From the NCBI GenBank assembly GCA_016933025.1, contig JAFGBT010000041.1, positions 1-64,000 on the forward strand: a stretch of DNA of 64,000 bases, read 5' to 3'. The position numbers were made by a program, and so were the translations under genes. This stretch comes from Spirochaetota bacterium (GTDB lineage Bacteria; Spirochaetota; UBA4802; UBA5550). How positions within the stretch are numbered: the stretch's first letter is position 1; every line of letters begins with the position of its first letter. Positions 26,046-33,613 of this stretch are shown here, one piece after another. The notes beneath the pieces are model-generated. The model ran no database searches. It worked only from the letters and a program-made list of their open reading frames with translations, and was not told the origin of the DNA.

Positions 26046-26909
26046 ATGAGTTCGTACTCGCATAGCACAGGAACATTCATCGGAAAAGGCGGTACGGAGA
26101 TTTTCTTCCAGAGCTGGAGCGTGGAAAATCCAAAGGGCATTCTTGTCATCTCACACGGCGTCGGCGAACATTCTGGAAGATACTTCAACATCATTAAGCA
26201 ACTCAAGGGAAGCAGGACGTCCATATATGCGCTTGATCACCGCGGACACGGAAAATCGGGCGGCAAGCGCGGTCATGTCGACTCCTTCATGGACTACGTC
26301 TACGACTTAAAGCTATTCATCGACCTCATCAAAGAAGAAAACAGCAACATGCCGCTCGTCTTGCTCGGCCATAGCATGGGCGGCGTCATCGCATGCAAAT
26401 ACGCGATGACCTATTCCGAAGATATCAACGCCCTCGTGCTCTCCTCGGCGGGTTTCATTGCATCCGTTGAGGTCGCCGGGTGGAAGAAAAGCTTCGGGAA
26501 GGTCTTCTCTCGATATGCGCCTGCCTTTACCATGGCGACGGGCCTGGATGCGAAGCTCCTCAGCCACGACGCGGATGTCGTTGACGCGTACGAAAACGAC
26601 CGTCTCGTGCATGGCAAGGTGTCGGCGCGATGGTATATCGAGTTCGTCGCATCGGGGCAGGAGTGCCTCGTCAGGGCCCCCGAGCTCCGGATGCCTCTTT
26701 TCGTTTTCCACGGCAAAGACGACAAGATCGTCGATTACCGCGGAAGCGAAGCGGTGTTCAAGAGCTCGTCGTCAACGCAGAAGGAACTGCACCTCTTCGA
26801 CGGCCTCTACCATGAAACCATGAATGAAAAACAAAACGCAAAGGTTTTAAAGACGGTCGCGCAGTGGATTATAAGGATTATCACTAAAAAAGACCGGTTA
26901 AAACCGTAA
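26046..26909 (+). CDS. Alpha/beta hydrolase, monoacylglycerol-lipase type
   Basis: A 287-residue cytoplasmic lysophospholipase or monoglyceride lipase-like enzyme (Hydrolase_4). Typical motifs are ILVISHGVGEHSGRY, ALDHRGHGKSGGKRG, the nucleophile elbow GHSMGG with Ser110, an Asp in FHGKDDKIVDY, and the final His in GLYHETMNE. It has no signal peptide. Start ATG 26046 follows AAGAGAGGATTA; the upstream ATG at 26013 adds 11 residues. It probably acts on lysolipids or monoglycerides in turnover. It follows the Mla/amidase pair closely and may be co-transcribed with it. Confidence 0.88.
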   Translation: MSSYSHSTGTFIGKGGTEIFFQSWSVENPKGILVISHGVGEHSGRYFNIIKQLKGSRTSIYALDHRGHGKSGGKRGHVDSFMDYVYDLKLFIDLIKEENSNMPLVLLGHSMGGVIACKYAMTYSEDINALVLSSAGFIASVEVAGWKKSFGKVFSRYAPAFTMATGLDAKLLSHDADVVDAYENDRLVHGKVSARWYIEFVASGQECLVRAPELRMPLFVFHGKDDKIVDYRGSEAVFKSSSSTQKELHLFDGLYHETMNEKQNAKVLKTVAQWIIRIITKKDRLKP

Positions 26910-27037
26910 AAAAATCGGGGAAAAAACAGAAAAAAAGAACAACCAAGGAGTCTGTTGCGAAAGCAGCACATATATCTCACAAAAAGGCTCCCCGTAACAA
27001 GGGCGCTAAAAATTTAAATAAAAAAGGAGTAAAAAAC

Positions 27038-27115
27038 GTGGGAACAAAAAAAAGCGCTAAGAAGAAAACCGTGAAGAAAGCAGCGAAGAAAAAGACTGCA
27101 AAAAAGAAGAAATAA
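27038..27115 (+). CDS. 25-residue lysine-rich peptide (histone-tail-like)
   Basis: GTG 27038 opens a 25-codon frame ending TAA 27115, with 15 lysines and the rest mostly Ala, Thr and Ser: MGTKKSAKKKTVKKAA, then KKKTAKKKK. A GGAG ribosome site lies 8 bases upstream and a strong terminator 12 bases downstream, both of which argue for a real gene. The same frame stays open back to 26888 with more Lys-rich, histone-H1-like sequence but no standard start codon. It could be the end of a longer protein if an unusual start or frameshift is used. Short AKK-rich peptides bind nucleic acids in general; the role here is unknown. Confidence 0.5.
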   Translation: MGTKKSAKKKTVKKAAKKKTAKKKK

Positions 27116-27127
27116 CTTCTTCTTAAA

Positions 27128-27157
27128 GGCGGGGCCACAAACCCCGCCAATTTTTTT
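27128..27157 (+). terminator. Rho-independent terminator
   Basis: GGCGGGG (27128-27134) and CCCCGCC (27142-27148) form a 7-bp stem with a 7-base loop, followed by AA and seven T. It closes the hydrolase and lysine-peptide region on the plus strand and also faces the end of the minus-strand GGDEF-like gene. Confidence 0.85.
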
Positions 27158-27253
27158 CTCCTCGGTCAATCCTAATAATTAAAACTCTACTGTAAAGGGA
27201 CGCGCGGCCCGAATTCCCGGTTGCCGGCAATGATCGGCGGGATGCACGCGGTA

Positions 27254-28201
27254 TTATTCTATAAAAATCTCGATTTTATTTATACCCATTCTCATGGCAC
27301 GTTTTACGGCCATTTCCGACTTTTTAATGAGTGAATCCAGGATCAGGTCATTTAGAAGATTGCTGTCAACGGTGTTGTTCTTGGAGATCTGTCCGGGATC
27401 GAGCTCCGATATTCCTATTGCGAGGGAGAGGTCCATCCTCATATTTTTCACGTAAATCGGCTTTTTCACTATTGAGGATATGATCCGCTTGGCCACCTTT
27501 TCAGCGCTGTTACGTCCCGAATCCGGGAAAAACAGGAGAAAATCCGAAACCGTGTAGCGCCCCAGCTTGTCATACGGGCGGCAGGACGTCTTCATCCGCC
27601 TGCCGAACTCGTCAAGAACCTCGTCCATAGCGGCCTGCCCGTGAATTTCGGCAAGCTCCCTGAAATTCGTTATGCTTGCGATAAGAGCCGACATGTACTT
27701 CATCTCGCGTGACGCCCTCCCCATCTCTTTCAGAACTTCATCGAGGAGGGAACGGCGATTAAAAAGACCGGTAACCGGGTCTTCCTTGACCAGCTTCAAT
27801 ACCTTTTTCTTGTTCCGGAGGATCTCCTCTTCAAGTTTAATAACGCGATCGGCAATCTTTATACGCGACCGTATCTCGCCCTTGCCAAAGGGTTTGAATA
27901 CGAAATCATTTGCGCCCGCTTCGATGATTTTCTCAAGCGATCCATCCCGCTCGCGTGCAGCAACCACCAGCAGGAACACGAACCTTCCCGTCTTCAGCTT
28001 CCGTATCTGCCTGCACAGGCCGGCTGCGTCGAAATCGGCCCGCGACCAGTTGATGATGGCCATCTGGACGTTTTGCTTCTGAATCTCCGCAAGGGAGACG
28101 TCCATGCCGGAGGAGATTATGATTTTCGATTTCGTCCCCTTGAGAGAGCCGTTTATAGCGGAATAAAAAGACGGGGTATTATTGATCAACAAAATATTCA
28201 T
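27254..28201 (-). CDS. Degenerate receiver plus GGDEF-like protein
   Basis: A 315-residue protein. Residues 1-120 have the fold of a response-regulator receiver (ILLINNTPSFYSAI, LVVAARERDGSLEKIIEAGA, DFVFKPFGKGEIRSR), but the expected phospho-acceptor Asp position reads IINWSRAD, so normal phosphorylation is doubtful. Residues 155-310 resemble a GGDEF domain (DPVTGLFNRRSLLDEVL, then the final SLAIGISEL), but the GGDEF motif itself is replaced by TVSDF, so c-di-GMP synthesis is unlikely. It may bind a partner or nucleotide only. Start ATG 28201 has GGAG 7 bases upstream. It is last in the sua5-tmk run. Confidence 0.78.
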   Translation of the reverse strand: MNILLINNTPSFYSAINGSLKGTKSKIIISSGMDVSLAEIQKQNVQMAIINWSRADFDAAGLCRQIRKLKTGRFVFLLVVAARERDGSLEKIIEAGANDFVFKPFGKGEIRSRIKIADRVIKLEEEILRNKKKVLKLVKEDPVTGLFNRRSLLDEVLKEMGRASREMKYMSALIASITNFRELAEIHGQAAMDEVLDEFGRRMKTSCRPYDKLGRYTVSDFLLFFPDSGRNSAEKVAKRIISSIVKKPIYVKNMRMDLSLAIGISELDPGQISKNNTVDSNLLNDLILDSLIKKSEMAVKRAMRMGINKIEIFIE

Positions 28202-28313
28202 GTCGGATCTCCAGTTCCGGAAGGCTTTGTCGCGCTCACCCTGCGGGGCCGGGGCGCTGAACATCGTGAAAAAATCATGCAGGAATTATTATAATTTGTC
28301 AATCAAATAAATG

Positions 28314-28925
28314 TCAACGGCTTCTGACGAGTTCGTCGAAATCATTCCGTATTATCCCGAAAATCTCCTCTATCCCCGCGCTCCCGTCAATTATCAGGAA
28401 ACTATCTTCCGCTAGAGAGAAAAATATATCGCGCACCCGCTTGAGAAAAAATTCTTTCTCGAATACCTCCTCCTTTTTTGTCCGCCTGCCTGAGACGCGG
28501 CGCACCGCCTCTTCCGGAGTAATGTCGATAAAATAGACCCGATCGGGCTCCGGGAACCCCATTCTTCTGTTCTCTTCCATGATATGCCGGGGAGACAGTC
28601 CGGCAGCACCCTGATATGCGGCATTGGAATAGTAATAGCGGTCCATGATCACGGTAGTACCGTTCTTCATCGACGGTCGAATGTTTGTCTCGGCGTCGTG
28701 CTGGCGATCCAGGAGAAAAAGGCGGAGCTGCTCCTCGGCCGGCGCCATCTCGCTGCCCTTGAGCATCTCCCTTATTTTTATGCCCCACTCCCCCTCGGTC
28801 GGCTCTGCCAGCCGCACGGCGGGTACGCCGGTGGAACCTGCATGCCGAAACAGAAGATCGCACTGGGTCGATTTTCCCGACCCGTCAATTCCCTCGAAGA
28901 CTATGAAGAGCGGATATTTCAACAC
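28314..28925 (-). CDS. tmk: Thymidylate kinase
   Basis: A 203-residue kinase that converts dTMP to dTDP with ATP. The P-loop is FEGIDGSGKST near the N-terminus, the DRY-type motif is MDRYYYSNAAYQG, and a lid-like Arg/Lys region is RRVSGRRTKKEE. Length and motifs are standard. It starts 7 bases after the sua5 stop on the same strand, so the two are co-transcribed, with the GGDEF-like gene 112 bases downstream. Confidence 0.95.
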   Translation of the reverse strand: MLKYPLFIVFEGIDGSGKSTQCDLLFRHAGSTGVPAVRLAEPTEGEWGIKIREMLKGSEMAPAEEQLRLFLLDRQHDAETNIRPSMKNGTTVIMDRYYYSNAAYQGAAGLSPRHIMEENRRMGFPEPDRVYFIDITPEEAVRRVSGRRTKKEEVFEKEFFLKRVRDIFFSLAEDSFLIIDGSAGIEEIFGIIRNDFDELVRSR

Positions 28926-28932
28926 GGTGCCG

Positions 28933-29961
28933 TCACTCCGAATATTCCTCGCCCTGGGCTTCCTTACGTGCCGCCTTCCTGAGCCGATCCATGATGGCGA
29001 TACCCAGGCCGCTCTCGGGCACCGCCTCCGCGACTATAAGGCGAATACCCATCTTGTCAAGACGGTGAAGCGCCGAGAAGAGGTTCGCCGCGGCCTCCTT
29101 CAGGTCGCCCTCGGTCGAGAGGATCTCCGTCCGATCGACCGGGAATTCACGATCGGGCCGCCTGAAAAGGAGAAACCCGGCGTCGGAGCGGGAGAAGTCG
29201 ATGTCGCGGCCTCTGTCGGCGAGGTGTACCGGTATCGACGGTGAATAATGAACGGGAAGCTGGCCGGGCGCCTCGGGGCCGGCCGCGGACGCCGCCCCCA
29301 TCTCGACATGGCCGATGAGCGCCTCGATCTCCTCGACCGGCACGCCGCCGGGCCGCAGTATGACGCTGCGCTCTTCCGTCAGCTTCACGATAGTGGATTC
29401 GACGCCGACGCTGCAGTCGCCGCCATCGATAATCATGTCTACACGGTCCCCCAGCTGTTCGAGAACGTGAGCCGCCTTTGTCGGACTGATGTAGCCGAAT
29501 CGGTTCGCGCTCGGCGCGGCGATCGGACATCCGGACCGCTTGATCAGATCAAGGGCAATGAGATGGTCGGGCATCCGTATCGCCACCGTGTCGAGACCGG
29601 CCGTGACGATACCCGGCACCCCCTCTCGCTTCGGCAGTACCAGGGTCAGCGGGCCGGGCCAGAACCTCCCGGCAAGCCTGCCGGCGCGCCGGTCGACGGC
29701 GGAAGCGAGATCTCCCATCTGAGAGAGATTGGCGATGTGCACGATAAGCGGATCGAACAGGGGGCGGTTCTTGACCTCGAAGATACGGGCCACCGCGATC
29801 GGATTGAACGCGTCGGCGCCGAGGCCGTACACGGTCTCAGTGGGAAATGCGACAACACCGCCCGATTTTATGATGGCGGTGGCCTTCCGCATGACCCCCC
29901 GTGACGGGTGGGAAATGACCCTCTGGCCCTCTTTCCTATTTTTGATGAATGAAATTTCCAA
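28933..29961 (-). CDS. sua5: L-threonylcarbamoyladenylate synthase, Sua5 type
   Basis: A 342-residue enzyme making threonylcarbamoyl-AMP from Thr, bicarbonate and ATP for the t6A base at tRNA position 37. The YrdC/TsaC domain (about 20-205) shows GGVVAFPTETVYGLGADA, KNRPLFDPLIVHI, FWPGPLTLVL, RMPDH and SANRFGYISPT. A linker with VILRPGGVPVEEIEAL leads to a C-terminal Sua5 domain of about 100 residues that gates the active site, making this the long Sua5 form rather than short TsaC. The first 20 residues are not conserved, so the start may be later. It is first in the operon with tmk. Confidence 0.93.
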   Translation of the reverse strand: MEISFIKNRKEGQRVISHPSRGVMRKATAIIKSGGVVAFPTETVYGLGADAFNPIAVARIFEVKNRPLFDPLIVHIANLSQMGDLASAVDRRAGRLAGRFWPGPLTLVLPKREGVPGIVTAGLDTVAIRMPDHLIALDLIKRSGCPIAAPSANRFGYISPTKAAHVLEQLGDRVDMIIDGGDCSVGVESTIVKLTEERSVILRPGGVPVEEIEALIGHVEMGAASAAGPEAPGQLPVHYSPSIPVHLADRGRDIDFSRSDAGFLLFRRPDREFPVDRTEILSTEGDLKEAAANLFSALHRLDKMGIRLIVAEAVPESGLGIAIMDRLRKAARKEAQGEEYSE

Positions 29962-30199
29962 TGTCAGGACGCACCGCGCTTTTCATGATAGTTCGTCAGC
30001 CACAGAGTATGCGGGCGCGGTTTGAAAATTTCAACAAAAAATACAGGACGCGTAATAAATTTCCGGGATGCCGGCATGACAATACGCGCGGCGACGCAAC
30101 TGGCCGGGGCGCTATTAGTACTTGACAAAAGGCTGTATCCATACTGATTTTCATTATTTGCCGTTTTTTCCCAACCGTCGCATATACAGGATTAACCCA

Positions 30200-32056
30200 A
30201 TGAAGGTAGAGAATGAATACAGCCAGAAGCTTATCGACGCCGACGACCTTCTGGACATCATAAAGCCGGGAAACAGGATATTCCTCAGCAGCGGCGCGGC
30301 CATACCCGCGCGTTCGGTGAACGAGATCATAACATCCGACAGTCCCAACGTCCAGGACCTGGAGCTCATACAGCTCATCACTCTCGGCGATTATCTATCG
30401 GTAGAGCGGGACCGTGAAGTCAAATTCCGCCTGAAGACCTTCAATATCGGCGAAAGCATCAGCCGCGAACTGGGCGAGGGGCACGTCGATTTCATCCCCG
30501 CCAATCTCATCGAGATACCGCTCCTTCTCGGGAGCGGGGCCGTCGGCCTCGACGTGGCCATCGTTACCGCCTCGCCCCCGGACACCAACGGATTCATGAG
30601 CCTCGGCGTGGCGGTCGACGTCTCCAACATCGCCGTCGAAAAAGCGCCGGTGGTGATCGCGGAGGTGAATCCAAACATGCCGGTAACCTACGGCGAGACT
30701 TTGATACACCTGAACCAGGTCAACCACATCATCGAAAGCGACACGCCGATCCTCGAGCGGCCCTGGAAGATGTGGGACCGGCAGCAGGAGAAGATCGGCT
30801 GGCATATCTCAAATCTGATAGAAGACGGCTCCACCGTCGCCCTTCACGCCGGTCGGCTGTTCGACGCGGTCGCGTCCCACCTGAAGACAAAAAAGGGGCT
30901 CGGCATATACACAAACGTGATCTCGGACTGGGCAATAGACCTGGTGGAATCCGGCGCGGTTCCCTACAACCGCAGCCGTTACCGGGGCGGCCAGGTAACC
31001 ACCAGCTTCTGCTACGGCACCCGGGAGCTCTACGATTATGTCAACCGCAACCCGATATTCGAATTCTATCCGATCCCCCGCCTCGCGAACCCGCTGGTCA
31101 TATCGAGGATACCGAACCTGATCAGCATCATGAACGTGAAAAAGATAGACATATCCGGCGAGTCGGTCGTGTTCCACTCCGGGGACAATCTCCTTACCGG
31201 TTACGAGAGCAAGTTCGTTTTCGCCATGGCGGCGGCGCTCTCGAAGCGGGGGAAAACCATCATCGCCCTTCGTTCGGTCGACCCGGACGGGAAGAGCAAC
31301 ATTGTGATATCCCACGAACAGGACCGGGAGCGGGTGCGGGCCACCCTAGGAATCGCGCGCTACGTGGTCACCGAGTACGGCGTCGCCAACCTCTTCGGCA
31401 AGTCGATCCGCGAGCGGGTTCTTTCGCTGATCGACATCGCCCATCCCGACCACCGAGAATACCTGCTGGAAGAGGCGAAGAAACAGGGCTATGTGTTCAA
31501 GGATCAGATCTACCTGATCAAGAACGCCAAAAACTACCCTGAGGAGCTTGCAACCGTGAAGTCGTTCAAGGAAGGCCTGGAGGTGAAGTTCAGGCCGATC
31601 AGGCCCTCGGACGAGGATATGATGCGGCGGCTCTTCTACCAGTTTTCCGACGAGGCGAAATATCTCCGCTATTTCGCCAGGGTATCGGTCATGCCCCACG
31701 AAAAGATGCAGGAGTATGTGAACATCGACTACAACAACACGCTCTCAATCGTCGGGGTTATCACCAGGAACAGGTCCGAAGAGATCATCGCCGAGGGGCG
31801 TTACTCCTATTTTCCATCGGAAAAAAGCTACGAGCTCGCGTTCATCGTAGACGAAGACTTCCAGGGCAGGGGGATCGCCACGTTCCTGGCCGACTATCTG
31901 GTGAAGATAGCGAAAGAGCGGGGGCTGAAGGCAGTGCATGCCAGCGTGCTTCCGGAAAACAAGAAGATGATACACGTCTTCGACAAGGTGAGTGCCGAGC
32001 ACACCGCCAAGCTCTCCGACGGCGTTGTGGTTATAACCTTCAATCTGAAAAAATGA
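30200..32056 (+). CDS. Acetyl-CoA hydrolase/transferase fused to a GNAT domain
   Basis: A 618-residue two-part protein. Residues 1 to about 430 are an acetyl-CoA hydrolase/CoA-transferase (AcetylCoA_hydro N and C): FLSSGAAIPARSVNEIIT, IVTASPPDTNGFMSLG, SCYGTREL-type middle (TSFCYGTRELYDYV) and the hallmark VTEYGVANLFGKSIRERV. Residues about 445-618 are a GNAT acetyltransferase: FRPIRPSDEDMMRRLFY and FIVDEDFQGRGIATFLADYL with the acetyl-CoA loop. Such fusions are known and couple acyl-CoA turnover with acetylation, but the substrate is not proven. Start ATG 30200 follows AGGATTAACCC; a TTGACA at 30122 may be its -35 box. The gene stands alone. Confidence 0.9.
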   Translation: MKVENEYSQKLIDADDLLDIIKPGNRIFLSSGAAIPARSVNEIITSDSPNVQDLELIQLITLGDYLSVERDREVKFRLKTFNIGESISRELGEGHVDFIPANLIEIPLLLGSGAVGLDVAIVTASPPDTNGFMSLGVAVDVSNIAVEKAPVVIAEVNPNMPVTYGETLIHLNQVNHIIESDTPILERPWKMWDRQQEKIGWHISNLIEDGSTVALHAGRLFDAVASHLKTKKGLGIYTNVISDWAIDLVESGAVPYNRSRYRGGQVTTSFCYGTRELYDYVNRNPIFEFYPIPRLANPLVISRIPNLISIMNVKKIDISGESVVFHSGDNLLTGYESKFVFAMAAALSKRGKTIIALRSVDPDGKSNIVISHEQDRERVRATLGIARYVVTEYGVANLFGKSIRERVLSLIDIAHPDHREYLLEEAKKQGYVFKDQIYLIKNAKNYPEELATVKSFKEGLEVKFRPIRPSDEDMMRRLFYQFSDEAKYLRYFARVSVMPHEKMQEYVNIDYNNTLSIVGVITRNRSEEIIAEGRYSYFPSEKSYELAFIVDEDFQGRGIATFLADYLVKIAKERGLKAVHASVLPENKKMIHVFDKVSAEHTAKLSDGVVVITFNLKK

Positions 32057-32129
32057 CGGCCGCTCCCGGAAGAGAGTACGGCCCGTGAACAATGTTTCGG
32101 CTATCGTCCGGCAATAACGGGAAGAATCC

Positions 32130-32846
32130 ATGAACATCAAAACATACATCCCGGTCGTGGCCGCGGCACTCTTCCTCCTGGCGCCGCTCGCGTCGACAGG
32201 AGCAGGCCGCGCAGTTGACCCGGTAAAATCCGACAGCGTGCTGGCCGAGGTATATGCCAGGAGCATAGAGCTGTACAAAAAATACAGGGGCGTAGAGTCG
32301 CTGCGCAGGGAAACCACGAAAGAATACGACCCGGCAACGAATGCGCTCCGGAGCACCTCCGAAATTGTGTTACGTCGAAAGGAATATTTCTACGCCAAGC
32401 CGGAGATCGAGGTACTGTCGTATAAAAAGGACGGCGTGGAGATGAAACCTTCGCAACTCCGCACCTGGAAGAGCCTCCCGGCCTACCCCGTCTTTGACGA
32501 AAAGGGGCGCGAACGATACGAAGTGAAGATCTCGGGGACGAAGCGGATAAGGGGAACGGCGTGCTACCGCGTCGAGGTGACGCCCCGGAAAGAAACCTCC
32601 CGCCATTTCAGGGGGGAAATTTACATAGCCGTCGGCTCTCTCGAAACAGTCTGCATCAAGGGAACGATGGCAAAGCTCGATTTCCCGCTTCGGGATATTT
32701 GGATGGAAATCTACACCACGCTCCTCGGCGAAGTCCCGGTCGCTGAAAGCGGGACGGTGCGCGTCCGGGTCAACATTCCTGTCTTTTTCCCCGATACGAT
32801 AATCGAAACATCCTTTACGGTAACGGAAAACAGGCTTATACGGTAA
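32130..32846 (+). CDS. Periplasmic protein of unknown function
   Basis: A 238-residue protein with a clear Sec signal (VVAAALFLLAPLASTGAG) and no lipobox. The mature part is beta-rich and basic: YKKYRGVESLRRETTKEYDP, EYFYAKPEIEVLSYKKDG, YEVKISGTKRIRGTACYRVE, FRGEIYIAVGSLETVCIKG. The layout is like LolA/LolB-type or 'outer membrane lipoprotein carrier-like' proteins, but I cannot name it. Start ATG 32130 follows CGGGAAGAATCC. It lies 73 bases after the CoA-transferase gene on the same strand, with the next gene convergent. Confidence 0.7.
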   Translation: MNIKTYIPVVAAALFLLAPLASTGAGRAVDPVKSDSVLAEVYARSIELYKKYRGVESLRRETTKEYDPATNALRSTSEIVLRRKEYFYAKPEIEVLSYKKDGVEMKPSQLRTWKSLPAYPVFDEKGRERYEVKISGTKRIRGTACYRVEVTPRKETSRHFRGEIYIAVGSLETVCIKGTMAKLDFPLRDIWMEIYTTLLGEVPVAESGTVRVRVNIPVFFPDTIIETSFTVTENRLIR

Positions 32847-32867
32847 CGCAGCCGCCCGGGTGCTCTT

Positions 32868-33449
32868 TCATCCTCTGGGAGCGTAGGTGTTCACGATTTT
32901 CTCCCACAGGGCCCGAAGCGCCTGGTCGTGGTTATCCGCAATCTTGGAATTATGCAGGATGTCGCGTCGCCACCGTTCCATCCAGTTAAACAGCCTCGGT
33001 CCGGCCTCCAGAGGCGCTCCCTCGGCCGCGTGACAGGCTTTAACCAGATTGCGCATCTCCTCAAGACTGAATATATGGCGGTAGCCCTTCAGGATAACTA
33101 TGAAGTAGGTTCCGTCCGTCCCCTCCTCTATGTCGGCGAAGACCCGGGGCGCCTCCGCGCGGGGCTTGTTCTTGCTCTCAATAAAGTCGCTGAGCACCCG
33201 TTCGTTATGCGCAAGAATCGCGGCATCTTGAAGAAGTTTCTTCAGACTGTCCTCCTCGAGCGTCAGCGCCATAGCGTGTATCTGCTTGATCATCTGATCC
33301 CTGAGGCCCTTTGTCCTGCCCGACGTCTTGCCTGCTTTTGATTTTTTCTTTGGGGTCGCCTTACCGGCCGCCGGTTTTTTGTGGACCGCTTTTTTCGAAG
33401 CCGCCTTTTTCTGTTTAGATGATTTCGATTTCATCGGTTTTTTTGGCAT
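32868..33449 (-). CDS. Protein with histone-like lysine-rich tail and a helical domain
   Basis: A 193-residue protein. Residues 1-55 are a lysine/alanine/serine-rich tail (MPKKPMKSKSSKQKKAASKK, then repeated KKP and KKK) like histone H1 or AlgP tails. Residues about 55-193 are a globular, mostly helical domain (LRDQMIKQIHAMALTLEEDS, SLEEMRNLVKACHAAEG, WMERWRRDILHNSKIADN) that I do not recognise. The tail suggests nucleic-acid binding or charge-driven localisation. Start ATG 33449 has a perfect GGAGG 8 bases upstream. It is convergent with the preceding gene and is a second lysine-rich product besides 27038-27115. Confidence 0.72.
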   Translation of the reverse strand: MPKKPMKSKSSKQKKAASKKAVHKKPAAGKATPKKKSKAGKTSGRTKGLRDQMIKQIHAMALTLEEDSLKKLLQDAAILAHNERVLSDFIESKNKPRAEAPRVFADIEEGTDGTYFIVILKGYRHIFSLEEMRNLVKACHAAEGAPLEAGPRLFNWMERWRRDILHNSKIADNHDQALRALWEKIVNTYAPRG

Positions 33450-33568
33450 GTCAATCCCTCCTTCATATATATGTGCGGGAAAATAACAGAACCGAATAGT
33501 TGCACAGAGGGTCGAAAAAATCAATACATTTGCAAATTAGATATGTATAATATTACCAGTCTGACCGG

Positions 33569-33598
33569 AAGCCCCCCTTTGGGGGGGGTGGGGGGCTT
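33569..33598. terminator. C/G-tract hairpin downstream of pckG
   Basis: AAGCCCCCC (33569-33577) pairs with GGGGGGCTT (33590-33598), 9 bp. The loop contains eight more Gs, so the stem can shift register. It begins 16 bases past the pckG stop. There is no U-run, so termination strength is uncertain. Confidence 0.45.
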
Positions 33599-33613
33599 AT
33601 ATTATACAGCATA

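Noticed and set aside
26885..26920. Programmed frameshift joining the lipase to the lysine-rich frame
   Set aside because: The A-runs are not in the phase of a known slippery heptamer and the lipase has a complete family length without a tail; kept only as a possibility in the lysine-peptide entry.
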